64,000 nt of DNA from NCBI GenBank assembly GCA_038373885.1, contig JAWZYV010013269.1, positions 62,001-126,000 on the forward strand. The letters run 5' to 3'. The notes under the pieces were generated by a model. It ran no database searches and had not been told where the DNA came from. It was given only the letters and a program-made list of their open reading frames with translations. Numbering within the stretch: the first letter of the stretch is position 1; each line of letters opens with the position of its first letter. The stretch is from Cheiracanthium punctorium. Its lineage: Eukaryota > Arthropoda > Arachnida > Araneae > Cheiracanthiidae. The translations under genes and the position numbers were made by a program. Shown in pieces: positions 46,411 through 59,027 of this stretch.

Positions 46411-46685
46411 AAGTTAAACATAGGAGCAACAGACCCTTCCTCGAGGCCAAGGCCAGCACTGCCCACTCATGCCTTCTCGACCATGGGCTCAGGGATGCAG
46501 ATGCATGTGCTTCGGCCAGGTGGTCAGTATGATCCAAAGCACCCAGTATTTTAACTGCCAAGCAAGCTTTATCCTCATTTTATCAACCCACGCAAGGGAT
46601 GAAAGACAGTCAACCTAGCCCAGCCCGGGAATCGAACCCAGGACCCATGGCACCACAATGCGCTGTCACACCACTGGGCTTCAAA
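46411..46685 (-). mobile_element. tRNA-derived SINE, same family as 19058-19341, copy C
   Basis: On the minus strand the head is GAAGCCCAGTGGTGTGACAG, with a canonical B box GGTTCGATTCC (about 46629-46639) and the body CTTTCATCCCTTGCGTGGG, then GATAAAATGAGGATAAAGC. This is the best-preserved pol III promoter of the family in the window. Confidence 0.88.
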
Positions 46686-47214
46686 GTACATATTGTTATT
46701 AAAAAGTATAGAGAGAGAATAGAAAAAGCTTGAATTAAATTAGTTTTGCATTAAGTAATATTCATGGTCATTTTGTTACTTTCGCATAACACAAAATATC
46801 TGCAACATATCCTAAATGCGATCTTGTAAACATAATGATGTTTATTTTATGTCATAACAAATATATTTTTTATTTAAACTTCTTGCAATCCTATTTATTT
46901 TACTTTTGCAACACTTATTTTATATGAAAAAGCAATTAATTACATCTCTGATGATTCAGTTCTTTTTATAAAAACTATTATTGTTACAGTTAATCTTCAG
47001 CAATTCAATTTTGTGCTTTTGATTTTTTTTAATAAGATAGTGTTTGCTAAATCATTGCAATAAAATATTTTCCAGACAATAATCACATCAAAGGTTGTAT
47101 ATGTAAATTAAAAATTGATTCTTTGCATCAAAACTTAAAATATTTTTCTTTCAATTTCTACAGTATAAAGAAAATAAAAAAAAAATTACATCAAAACTTT
47201 TTTTTTAATGTAAC

Positions 47215-47220
47215 TTTATT
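47215..47220 (-). terminator. Candidate AATAAA poly(A) signal of DHRS7-like gene
   Basis: TTTATT on the + strand (AATAAA on the gene strand), 250 bp after the stop codon. Confidence 0.5.
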
Positions 47221-47471
47221 CCAACAATATAAAATAAGTAGATTAATATACAATGCTTAGTATATAAAACTCAATAAAAATTTATAAAAACTCCATAACC
47301 AACAAAATAAAATTATGTACAAAAAAGTATATGGTTTACTGTATAAACTTTCAAAAGAAAAAACTGTTCATGCAAAAAAAAGTAATATTTTTAAAACATC
47401 ATTCATTACTTCACAAGCATATTCTGTCATCAATGTATTTCCATGAAAACCAATCTAAGCCAAGAACACAG

Positions 47472-47532
47472 TTACCGTCCTTGTCTTAATTTCTTAGCCA
47501 ATTCTTTTGAAAACACCAACTTAAGTATTATC
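47472..47532 (-). CDS. DHRS7: DHRS7-like last exon
   Basis: (T)IILKLVFSKELAKKLRQGR and TAA (47474-47472). Basic tail as in DHRS7 (NKMGKKRIENF). Acceptor tttag. Short, so weaker than the others, but phase fits. Confidence 0.75.
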
Positions 47533-50500
47533 CTAAAATAAAATTTAAAAATTTTATATACCATACAATATCAAATGCAAGCATTTGAAAAGATAAAATG
47601 CACAATGACAATTTGAAATTGAATGGCCGTTCATGTCAAAATTCTTAATGTAGTTTAATAAATAATAAGTTTTTCTCCTGCATTGCATTATTAAAAACAG
47701 AATACAATTTCTAAGCTATTCATTTTTTTCTCTAATGGCAGAGAACTTGACATAAAATATAAAAGAAAAACAAAGAACAAGAAAATGAAAGAATGTCATT
47801 GTCTCCTTCAGCTTCTAGCCTCCTAATATTGTCTGACAAAGGAGGCCCCACGAAAAGCTCTGAAGGAGGTTATGTGGTGGCCATACAATATGACAGGGTG
47901 CCTGCAGAGGGTGCAATAGGGATTCAAGAAGACACCCATGGCAAAAAGGTGTGCAGCCAGGCTGTTATGTTTAGTATAAAATCTAAAAATTGCAACCACC
48001 TCACGTCAAGGGAAATCTGGTATACATGTTTGGTCTACATGTCTCCAACTTTTGGAAGCAGTCCTAGTTCCTATTTCTTTACAAAAATGGGAAGACATAA
48101 AATACTCGATGAGATGTTCCATTGTGCAAAAAGGAACTCTTGAATTTGTAAGTTGCAACACGCCAGCACCCTTCTTTGCTAATGCATCAGCCTGTTCATG
48201 ACCACTGAGTCTGCAGTGTCTCGGGATCCACTGGAGTGCAATGGACTTTTTCATTAATTCCAGATTTTTAATGGCTAATTGACATTCCAAAATTTCCCAA
48301 GATGGGTCGTAAGTAGAACATATGAACTGTACGGCAGGTCTGGAGTCAGAGAGAATGACAACTTTTTGAAATTTATCACAGAGAACAACCAACTGCTGCA
48401 GAACTATGTGTATAGCAGATACCTCCACATCAAAAGCCATTCGGAAACTTCCAATAGGATAGTAAAAAGCAAACAAGTTGCTGAAAACTCCTGCTCCAGC
48501 ATTAGGTTGGTCACTCGAAAAGGAGCCATCAATGTAAACTCAAAACCATTCAGGTCCAAGGAATCTATTATTTAAAGTCACCAGACCACAAACGCAAAGA
48601 ACTTCAGGAGCAATATTGTATTTCAGAAATGGAGTTCTAGGTTGTTCTTTATTTCATGTATTAGTAGTGGATTATGTGGTTTCAAGATCTTATTCACTGA
48701 TACAGGGAGGTGAAGCGTATTCCTGTGTCCATAACTCTTTGTATAAAACCATTTCGTGTTTTAAGATTTTGAGGTAAATTCTGGTAGTTTATTTAAAAAG
48801 TATCATTAAGGTGTAACAATTTTTCATATAGAGTAATAGCCTACTCAAATATGACCCTCAATGGCTTAGTATTTGTGAGCAACAACATGGAAACAATGTG
48901 TGTGGTCTTGACCGGGCCAGTAATAAATCTAAGAGCTTGATTTTGAATAATCTCTATCTTTTCATCAGACTTCAGGCATAGTTATCAGTTATTCACAGCA
49001 ATAAGTAAAAACGGACAGAATAAAAGTATGGTAAGTAGTAATTAGAGTTGACCTTGCACAGCCTCATAGGCAGCCCGCAAGTCTTTTGAGGATGGTTAAG
49101 CATTTTGTAACGCGATCAGAAAGATGGCTATTAATTTTAATCAAATGCATTTGACAAGAAAAAAAAATTAAACCATCAATGAAATTTTAATACCTTTGCA
49201 CTTAAAAAAAAAAGTTTTTAGCTAACATATAAAGATAACATTTGAGATTCTGCATTAATAAATAACAGTTATTATGACATTCTGGGTTGTTTTGTGTATT
49301 CTGCATTGCCTATGCCCTTAAAGAAATTTCTGAGACATTTTTTATGCATATATGTATGGAACAATGCAGTGTAATTTAAACAATGAATAAACTTTTTACA
49401 CGGATTTAAAATAATTAAAAATCTCCTAATTTATATTTCTTCATTGTTCAGGCTCCAGTAAAGAGGTTAAACACAACAATTAAGAATAATTAAAAATTAA
49501 TTTTTGAGAATGTTTGCTAAAAGCAGGGATTAAGCTACAGTCACTTTTTCTGCAAAATGCGAAAGAAATAGAAGCCACTTTTGCTAAAATGAGATTGAAT
49601 ATCCAGTAATGCGATATGATTGAATATCCCTTATTGAATTTGCTGTAATTATCCCACTACATACAGTAATGTGAAAGAAGTTTTAGTGCATGGAATCTTA
49701 TTAAAACTGACATTAAAATTATGTCATGTTAACAACTTCACATGATAAAAATTGAAGGCCTAGATAGGAAAATTTTTAATTTTGACAAGCTTTTCAGAAG
49801 CAGGGAAGTTTGAAACAAAGAAAAATTTTGAGTTCTAAACCTAAGTGTTTTGAATAAAAATAATTTATGTTTTAAAATTGCATTCATTCTTTGTGTTGTT
49901 TGTTTTCATTTATATTTTTTCAAGATGCACAAAAATGCTGTTACCATCAACTTTTATGTGGGAATTGCCATTCCAGCATTTTGCTAAAGCTTTTCCCGCC
50001 ATTTTCACTTTTTTGCCAAAAGATTTTTTTCTCTAGCTTAAACCCTGGCAAAAAGTGAAGTTTTGGGGAAGATCTCTTTCTATGGGTATTTGTTTCTCTT
50101 TTTTTGTTTATTTTTTTTTTAACACACAATTTCATGCTTAGATCTTTATACCAAATTTGGCATATATATGTACAATTTTTTTTTGTAACCCCAGTAACAG
50201 ACATATACATCTTTTATAATAGGTAGATTAGCATTCATACTTTAAAAACATCACAAATTACCTTAAAAACTTTGGTTTCAATAAATTAATCAGCTGATTT
50301 GATAAAAATCATTGATACTTTGTTCATAGTATCTTTAACATGAATTTTTACGTAAACTACAAAAAACAAATAACTTACGTTCTGAAAATAGTAGGCATGT
50401 ATTGACCCAGGTAAAATACTATAAGCAGAGGATGAATTGTCATCCAACATTCATCTAATTTATAATATATAGCAGTTAGTATTAATTCAGAACAGCGATC

Positions 50501-53500
50501 CGTTTTCATCTTTCGATCAGTTGCTTGTTGAGTGTGTTCAAAATTCTGCAAATAAATATAAGTTATATCTGATATTATAATAAATTATAAATAAAACTAG
50601 TCAATATTTATTTACAAAGTAAAACTTAGTATTTCAAAAAAGTGTCATATTTTGTTTGTGTTTTTATTAGGTTTATTTATTATGAATCATTCAAAGAATA
50701 TGTATTACATTTGGACACATTTAAGCTTGGTTCTAGATATTTGGCCGTTCTAAACCAAGTGAAAAAACAGCTACAAAGAAGTAATTACATAGTTTTTTTT
50801 TTTTTTTTTCTCAACAGTTATATATATCAGATATCTTCAAGAAAATTTTCCTGGCCACACATTATGAAGCAGTTAGGCATATTTGGATTGAATTAAGCCA
50901 CTAAGAATGAAATTCAAATTTTTATTTAGGCTGTGGGCCTAGTAGAAAGGCCAAGATATCCATGTGCATGTGAATTTATGTATCTAAAAGAAAACTTTTT
51001 CCTTCTTTATATTCACAAGTTGAAATGTTGCTATTCTCTTATGGAATGAGTGGGATAACAAAATAACATAATTTCACTTTAACATCGTACTGCACTTGTA
51101 AGAAACACAAGGGCATAATTTTCTTCCTTTTTTACTTCCTTGTACGTAGTATAAGGAAGTAATGTGATCCCGAAAAATTTTGGGGGCCAAATTTCGACAA
51201 AAAAACCGATTTTGACTACCTCTAAATTTAATTTAAAATTTTTTTTCGATGCATCCTATCGTAGGCTAGCATGCACGATCATATTAACGCGTCTGCAACT
51301 CATTTTGACCAGCGGCGAGTCTGCTGTGGCCAGTTTTTCCATGCCGTCTGTACGTACGTATGTACGTACGTATGTACGTACGTACATACGTATGTATGTA
51401 ACTCGCATATCTCAAAAACTATTGGTCGTAGAATGTTGAGATTTGATATTTAGGATTCTTCTATGATCTAGTTGTGCACCTCCCCTTTTGGTGGCAATCG
51501 AATGGATAGTTTATGTACAGGACCGCCCAAAAGATTCGAAATACATTACGCTCTATGGGCCGAAATTAATTAAACTCGCCTAATTCAAAAGCTATTAGGC
51601 GTAGAATGTCGAAACTTCATATTTTGGATAGTTGTAACATCTAGTTGTGCACCTCCCCTTTTGGTTCCATTCGACTGGATAGTTTATCTACAGGACTGCC
51701 CAAAACATTCGAAATACATTACGCTCAATGGGCCGAAACTCATTAAACTCGCATATCTCAAAAACTGTTAGGCGTAGAATGTTGAAACTTTATATTTAAG
51801 ATTGTTGTAACATCTAGTTGTGCACCTCCCCTTTCGATTCCATTCGACTGAATAGTTTATCTACAGAACCGCCCAAAAGATTCGAAATACATTACGCTCT
51901 ATGGGCCGAAATTCATCAAAGCGTTTTTTAGAGGTATTGGGCTATTTCAAACGACTCAGAAGTGATGTATGCTGTAAAGAGTTAGAAAATGAATTTCTCC
52001 ATTAAAGAAGTGTCTTTATCATTTGTAGTTCTGCTACAGGAACACTCAAAAGATTTCCAATACATTACGGTCAATGGCAATTTTAGGGGCATTCATCCAT
52101 TTCAAGCACAATATCGTCCTACCACATAAGTTAGGTAATGGTCCGACCACGGTCACGTGCCTCCCTCAAGAACTATGCCAAAAGCCGCCAAGCTTGGCGA
52201 CTTTTGGTGTACGTGTGTGCATATTTAACTCTCAAATCTCAAAAACTATTATGAAATTTCATATATAAGAATGTTGTAACATCTAGTTGTGCATCTCGAT
52301 TTTTGGTTCCAATCTACTGGAGAGTTTATTTACAGGACCACCGAAAAGAATTTCAGTACCTTAATGTCTATGGACATCTTCAATATAATACAACTGTAGA
52401 CAGTCATTGTTTGGTACATGCCCAAAATCTCGCCGTCTGTCCTCGACCTTGGCGAGTTTTGGCGAAATATCGCCAAATTTGGCGATAGTCAGTCATTTGG
52501 TCCATGCCCAAAGTATCGCCATTTGTTATCGTTCTTGGCGAGATTTGGCGATAATCTGTCATTGTTGGTCCATTCTTAATATCTCGCCAAATTGGTCCAT
52601 TCTTAATATCTCGACATTGACGAGTTTCGCCGAAATATCGCCAAATTTGGCGCCAAAAATTATTTCGTATTTTGTATAACTCTAAAACTTTAACCCGTAG
52701 AATTTTGAACTTTTGTATTTAGAACTATATTATAATATCTAACGGTTTTCAATATCTTTTTTGACAGCAATCGACTGGGAATTTATTTACAGGGTGAGCC
52801 AAGTGACTTTAAATACATTAAGGTGTATGGATGCATTCAATTCATTGAAAGTCTGTGGTCAATGACTACTTTAGCTATCCCCAAAATCTCGCAAACTATT
52901 ACAAGTTTGTCGGCTTTTGGTGAAATATCGCCAAATAAAGTGTCAGAAAGAAATCTTTCAAATTGAACTCAGCTTGGCGATATCGAAATGTTTGGCTAGA
53001 AATCGCTATATCTTACTATTATTGATATTTTATATCTTTCAAACAAATAAGTTTAGAGGAAGTGCGTAAAAAACATTTTTGATTTAATAGACGTGCAAGG
53101 AAGTCATGTGTTGGACACATCAGATTTTTTTTTCTGTGCAATCTTACAACAGTTGCCTTTCTGGACATAGAGACATTTACCAAAAATAAAAAGTTTTAAA
53201 TAGCTGGGATAAAATAATGTTAAGTTGGCCCACTTAGCTCACCACACTGGTAGTTTAGTTTTTGAATGGAGGGGAAATTGTGTAAAGAACGAATTACAAA
53301 AATTTAAGAAAGATTTTTTTTTTTTTTTTAATGTACTTTATAAACACATAACTTGCTCTTTTCTACTATACTTAATTTTGAGATAAAATATATTTTAATA
53401 TATAAAAACTAATTACATCATCAATGAATTTTTACAAAATTGCTTATAACTTTTAGATAGATGCTTTCAGGTGTTGCAAAATAGATATATCACTAGTATG

Positions 53501-56500
53501 ACACATATATATACATAAAACTGACTTCAAATTACTTTACCAAAATGAAAAATTATTCCAGGTGAGTTTGGGCATTGACATCCAATGGCAACTTTTAAAT
53601 CATTGACAATTTGTGCATGCGCAGAATCAATATTCATTTCCCATTAAGGGTTCCATGAAATCAATTCCTCATATATTCTTATGCATAATCTTTGGCAAAT
53701 TAACATATTTAACAGAGCAAAATATTTGTGGTCGTGGTAGTTTCTGCTATAGAGAAATTTTACTGTAATAGTGCCATAGACTTAAGATTAAAGTGGGTTG
53801 AAAAACAGAATTTTGTAAGGGATTCACAAACAAAATTGGATATGTGTCATAATAAAATGCTCACAAAATTTCCAATCAAAAATAAAATAGATTAATTCCT
53901 CAAAATTTACCTCTCCTAATTTTCCTGTAACACATCGATCCGTAATAAGAGAAAATACAGGTCCAGGACATGCAATTGTGACACTAATATTTGTCTGAAT
54001 CAATTCAGTGCGCAAGCATTCAAAATATCCCTGCAAAAAGAAAAGACTTTAGTAAAAATGAAATAAAGATAACAATAATGATTTCAAAACATCGTGCTTT
54101 TTCTTACATGTAAGGCATGCTTAGATCCTGTATAAGCAGAAGAAAAAGGAGCACCTAAGGAGGAAAATCAAATTTACTGAAATGGACTACAAATATTTAT
54201 CATTATAATAATTTTTGGAAAACGAAAGAAAACTGAAATGGAAATAAAATTCTTGAAAACACCATTTCAATAACTTCATTGATCCTATCAGGAGATACAG
54301 ATGAATTTTTCTTCATCGGGAGGAAAGTACTAAATCCTACAAAATTTCCTATTCAAGCTATTTGGAAAAAAAAAGAATAGATTTTAAAGCTACCATACTG
54401 TTTTAAAAATAAAACAAGTGGGAATGTTTTTTTCACCTGATTTATAATCACTTGTGTATAGTTATATAGGTCTATTGCTTGTGAGCAATAAACCTATACA
54501 ACTTATGAATGGGAGTGTGATGCAGATCATCACATATCTATTTTTAATTATCAATTGCTTAATTGTTAATTATTTCTAAATTTAATCTGTGTTCAAAATT
54601 TATTCTTTGCACTTTCAATTTGGATTTTCTTCGATTCACCTGTAAAGTTTTATTTCTGCACCTGCCATATTTAAAAGCAATCTTCCGTTTTCATTTATTT
54701 TTTCTTTTATATTTCACTTTTGCATTTGTAAAGCCTAGCATTTCAGTTTCGATGGTTTGTTTATGACCCTGTATGGCATCCAATCTATAAATAACATTGG
54801 CTTTCATTTTGGGTTACAATTTAGCTGATAGATTGTTTGTTTTATCCTGCTGGCCTGTCAGGGATTCAAAAATAATTATATAGAAATGTATTTAAAGTCT
54901 ACTGGCATCTCTTTGTCGTGCCCTTGGGTGTGTTTTGCTTCTGTTACTACTCTCTTGGCTTGAGTTTTCCGATCTGCTGTTGACGTGAAAAGCTGCGTCT
55001 CTTTGGGGTCTGCCCGGCCACTGCAGGACTTAATATTTTTGAAGTTTATAATATGTGTTGATTTGTTAAATAAAATGACAACTATTTGGAAGAGTGTATA
55101 AAGCTTAATACAGTTTACACTCTTAAAAATCTCTATAAAAAAATAGTCTGAAAATACTGAGACTTAATTAACAATTTTAAGTAAATACAAAACAGTTGGT
55201 TGCTTTTTTTGTTCTTAAATAAAATGATGTGGGTGATGAATTCTATAAGACTTAAAAATCAAAGGCAGACTAATTACCTTATTTAATAATTTTAACTGAA
55301 TTATTTTACAGTTAATGTACAATATATGTATGGATAATAAAGACTCAAAATTATATGATTTTTCATACTGCACCATGAATCATGGTAAGATCAGTTGATT
55401 CTTGTTCAATTAAGATGCAAAATATTTTACAGATAAACCAGTTACAGGCTCAGCAGTTCAACAAGTAAATTTTGTATTAGCTAAAGAATCCTTTCAATTT
55501 GTTAAATCATTTCACAATTAAAAGCTGGAATGCATAAGAATTACATAAATTAAATGCTGAAAGTATAATCAGGGTGTCTACCACATAAAGTAAATGTGGT
55601 CATGTGTTTATTTCATGGGAAAACATTAAAATACTATTCGTATACTATTTTAAAAAGAATTTTATAAATAGCATACAAACTTGATTTCTTGACCATAACA
55701 AATACTTAACCCTAGTATCAAAAGTACATTATTACAATATTTTGTAAGCTGTAGAATATGCATCACATGCATTTTTCTATAAATAGGTTACAATCATAAA
55801 AATTCCAACATAGGGTACCAGGCGAAATACACAAAAAATGACAGATAAAATGACATAGTCAATTAATATTGTTTTAATATGGCAATAATAAAACTAAAAA
55901 TTTAGGGGGGTTAAGCCCCTGACAAGGCTCAAACAGCTGAGTTTTATGTATGTGTATGTATATATATATATATATATAAGATCCTTTTATAAAAAAGCAA
56001 CTACTTTATTCTACAGAAGCAAAAATGAATTAACATTTAACATTAGATAGATTTGAGTAGTTCTCCAATCAGGGACAAATTGGCATGTGAAAATTTCAAA
56101 AATCAAAACCTTGTAGAAATACTTCAAAAATTTTATTGTAGTATCCTCAACAAGATGCAAATTAAAAGCAAATACATTCATAAAATAAAATTCAAAATTT
56201 TGCAATTTATTAAATATATTTTAAAATCAAGAGCTCCAGAGGAATGATGCTTCTGCCAGGGGTATGATGAAATTAACAATTTGCTTGCAATTCAACATGG
56301 TGCATAAATATTAAAACTTAAAGGGTCATTTATTTATAACAATTTGTCATAAATAAATGATAAAAAGTAAGAAAAATGAATTATCTTTATATTAGCATGA
56401 AAAATTTATTTTAAGCTATAAATTCTATTGATACATGATTTTAATTATTGTGTCATTATTGATCTTATGAAGCCTTTCTTAATGCATAGAATCATTATAA

Positions 56501-58864
56501 ACCATTTATAAAAACAACATTTATAAAAAAAACGTTATAAAATATTTGACTTAGTATAAAATTAAGAAACTATTAGTTTTTTAATGCAAATTAAGTGTAT
56601 TTGAAAGTAAAAAATTAACAACTGGCTGCAAAAATGTAAAAGTTATTGAAATGAAAAGTTGTTGCTCTACTTCCACATGGTATTGGTTATGAAATCATTA
56701 TTACTATATCTGATAACGGATGGGTAAGAATATCTGGTTTTGATGGACATTTAAAAACTTTTTTTCCCAGCTTAACTCCATAGTGCTAACTTTTATTTCT
56801 ATGGCAGAAACAATTTAAATTTTTCACCATAGTATGATGAGTTGTTATACTTCACTATAACTCAGTCACTTATTTTCAGTTATTTATAATTCTGCACTTT
56901 TGTATTTATGAGAGAAGATTCATTATCCAAGTTTTTTTTTAAATGTATTAGCAATGTATGATCATACCGAAGCTCACCAATTGCTTATTTGCATGATTTT
57001 TCATGAAGACTACATTCAAATCAACTTAGTTTCCAAAAAATTGACTCCATTGGATTATCATCTGACCAACATACTACTTGGTGCACTTTTAAAGATCCTG
57101 GAAATAGCCTCAAACTTTTCTTACGAAGTCTACTTTGTTGTTTTGCAATATTTTCTTTAGGTATAATTGCTAAATTTATGTTTGAACAGCATTTCTTCAT
57201 AGCATCTAATTTTTTGATAGCGTTTTCGCTCCTTTTCTCTCTTCAATTTTAATTTATCTTCTCAATTTATTTTTGGTTTTCCTATAACTTGAACAAACAC
57301 TACAAAGGGAAAAAAATTATAAATTTCCCAATATTAAAAAATTATTAAATAAAACCCGCCTGAAATATTCTTATTTTTATAAATATTTACTGCACATGTT
57401 TTGTGCGCTTTTTTTTTTTTTCCTGAATTGCATTTGCAATGAAATAAAATAGGTACTACATGCATAAAGTTTACCCTACAGTAAACATTTTAAAAGTAAT
57501 TCTACCACAATATCAATAAATATATTTTTAGTAACTCATTATATTCTACTGTTGCATTTTCAAATCTTGAATATATTATTTAAAATTTAGAGAAATTTTG
57601 CTTACTTAACAGAAAAAAAGAATGCTTTTTTAAAATAAATATTTAAGTATTTTAGTATGCTTTTAAGCTTTTCAAAATTATTTAAACAGCTCAAAAGATA
57701 ATGAAAATATATCAATTTACTGTTACATTCTTAATATAGATTTACAGAACTTTTGTTCTCAAAAATTTAGCAAGGATTAATTAATGAGTTACAGATTATT
57801 AATTAAGAAATGTCATTCCCCTGGTTATCACATCACACCCCTGGCTTCAAATCTGTCAGGAGAAGGATGGCAGAGGAATGATGAATTGTATATTAATGTA
57901 TTTTTTTCTAATAGTGACTGCATATTTTAAGCCTAGAATTTTATGCAAGTTACTAAAACTACTAATGAATAAAAAACTTCCATCATTTTATTACAATTAT
58001 AAATATGGAAGTTTTAATAAAGTCCAGGGGAATGATATTGCAAAAACACACCCATATGATTAATACAGTTTCTTTGATGATGACGAAGAAAAGTTGCAGT
58101 TTACAATAACTTTTGCAGTGCAGAAACTTAAAGGTGCATGTTTATCTAAAAAATCAGTATTAGTTTGATGTGGCAACTACCTGGTAGCTGCCATGCAAGT
58201 GAACACAAGTAGCCAGAGGATTGATGGGAACATCCAGGGACAGCCATTTAATTGACAATAAGAACAAAAAAAAATTATTATATAATATCATATGATATTT
58301 TTAATAATGATATCTTCTCTGAATAATGTTACAAAATTTATAAATTTAACATGCTCCTTAATGATGTATTAAAAAGCATTTCAAAAGCAAGTTTGTTCTA
58401 GGGACAGCCATGGGAATGATCACTACTGCATTTAGCATTTTTTTTTAAATATTATAAAACAAAATTACTTCTTGCCACTGCAAACCACACTACTAATATT
58501 CAAACAAAGGCAGACAATATAAGAAAAATCAATTTGATAAAACATTGTGAATGCAAGTGTAGTAAACAACCCAGGACTTTAATTTTTCCCTTTATTGAAG
58601 AACAACCCATTTACTAATTTGTATTATAAAGATCAAGTTCATCATTTTAATTCATAGAAAATGTTAATTACCTATTTTCCCAGCCAAGCTACTAGTCACT
58701 ACAATGTGCCCTTTGTTCTTTTCCAAAAAGTGCTTCAAAACTTTTCTGGTTAAATTTACAGCTCCAAAGACATTAACACTGAAAAGCTTCTGATCGACGT
58801 CTATGTCAATATCATGAAATTCTGCTCTTTGAGACACTCCAGCATTATTGACAAGAATGTCGAT
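47472..58864 (-). CDS. DHRS7: DHRS7-like short-chain dehydrogenase/reductase, 3' five exons
   Basis: NAD(P)(H)-dependent oxidoreductase of the SDR family, usually an ER-membrane protein acting on steroids, retinoids or other carbonyls. Exons in gene order: 58672-58864, 54108-54154, 53911-54030, 50379-50545, 47472-47532. They total 588 nt (195 residues plus TAA) and join in frame with GT-AG introns. Visible are NNAG, VNVFGAVNLTRKVL (catalytic Asn), VVTSSLAGK (catalytic Ser), YTGSK (catalytic Tyr and Lys), ACPGPV, then MKTDRCSELILTAI and LGQYMPT, which are typical of DHRS7 rather than DHRS7B. The Rossmann TGxxxGIG exon(s) would precede 58864; I could not find them up to 64000, so they probably lie outside. 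The gene converges on TTC8, with 2.1 kb between stop codons. Confidence 0.92.
47800..49090 (-). mobile_element. LINE fragment with RNase H domain, DHRS7 intron 4
   Basis: Minus strand, in order: EKIEIIQNQALRFITG and VKTTHIVSMLLLTNTKPLR (RT C-terminus, about 48950-48840), then an RNase H domain open from about 48540 to 48006 with all four catalytic positions: YIDGSF (Asp), FDVEVSAI (Glu), ILSDSRPAVQ (Asp) and HEQADALAKKGA (Asp). The tail AIFRFYTKHNSLAAHLFAMG and CTLC follow to about 47800. I/Jockey-type. RT and RNase H are separated by stops, so it is inactive. Confidence 0.88.
49091..50378. other. DHRS7-like intron, no feature
   Basis: AT-rich; no motif beyond T-runs. The 87-codon minus frame at 49947-50210 has no recognisable content. 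Confidence 0.5.
50379..50545 (-). CDS. DHRS7: DHRS7-like exon (C-terminal helix region)
   Basis: NFEHTQQATDRKMKTDRCSE to FYLGQYMPTIFR; matches human KMTTSRCVRLMLISMANDL and LWQYMPT. Acceptor tgcag, donor AAC|gtaagt. Confidence 0.92.
51128..53133 (+). mobile_element. HINE/helentron-like repeat family 1, copy B
   Basis: Second full copy of the 7212-9168 repeat, in a DHRS7-like intron. Left subterminal repeat ACTTCCTTGTACG (51134-51146) and right CGTGCAAGGAAGT (53092-53104, one mismatch as a complement), 3' palindrome ATGTGT-TGG-ACACAT (53106-53120), then CAGATTTTTTTTT. The (TACG/TATG)n microsatellite is longer here (about 51351-51401). The palindrome cluster is better kept, with a perfect 16-mer TCGCCAAATTTGGCGA at 52470-52485 and TTTGGCGCCAAA at 52646-52657. 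Confidence 0.72.
53134..53910. other. DHRS7-like intron, no feature
   Basis: AT-rich intron between the HINE-like copy and the CPGPV exon; a T17 run near 53313-53329. Confidence 0.5.
53911..54030 (-). CDS. DHRS7: DHRS7-like exon (CPGPV)
   Basis: 40 codons: GYFECLRTELIQTNISVTIA, CPGPVFSLITDRCVTGKLGE. Acceptor tgcag, donor GAG|gtaaat. Confidence 0.93.
54108..54154 (-). CDS. DHRS7: DHRS7-like exon (catalytic YxxxK)
   Basis: A 47-bp exon: (G)APFSSAYTGSKHALH, carrying the active-site Tyr and Lys. Acceptor ccttag, donor CAT|gtaaga. Confidence 0.92.
54515..55077 (+). repeat. Dispersed repeat R1, copy 2
   Basis: Partner of 26451-27040, same ends (GTGTGATGCAGATCATCACA, AAATAAAATG). Just left of it, 54460-54500 has a small inverted repeat (TATAGGTCTATTGCTTG / GAGCAATAAACCTATA). 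Confidence 0.75.
55734..55945 (+). repeat. Dispersed repeat R3, copy 2
   Basis: Matches 38940-39300 (TTTGTAAGCTGTAGAATATG, AAATGACATAGTCAATTAAT, TTAGGGGGGTT, CCCCTGACAAGGCTC). A (TA)n microsatellite follows at about 55957-55977. Confidence 0.75.
56230..58440 (-). mobile_element. Probable relic related to the CAGTCCCCTGG-motif transposons
   Basis: At least seven copies of a CATCATTCCCCTGG-like motif: complement forms at 56236-56249, 56256-56269, 57870-57883, 58024-58037 and 58212-58226, direct forms at 57812-57824 and 57831-57844. The motif differs by one base from GTCAGTCCCCTGG of the 28547-30187 element. Between them, minus strand about 57265-57100, broken frames read EDKLKLKREKERKRYQKIR and then LRLFPGSLKVHQVVCWSDD, similar in style to that element's ORF. 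I could not find the terminal repeats, so the limits are approximate. Confidence 0.45.
58672..58864 (-). CDS. DHRS7: DHRS7-like exon (NNAG and catalytic Ser)
   Basis: IDILVNNAGVSQRAEFHDID to KGHIVVTSSLAGKIG. Acceptor ttcag, donor ATAG|gtaatt; ends after one base of Gly. Confidence 0.93.
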
Positions 58865-59027
58865 CTGAAAGGGAAAAACAGCAATATGAGAGAAGAAAAA
58901 AAGTGAGTTGCAAGAGTATTTTGCAATTGATACATAAATTAAATAACACTAACAATAAGCACAGCCAGATCTGTACGATTATGTAACATTAATCTTTCTA
59001 TCACATGCTTTATTCAACTCTTTACGT

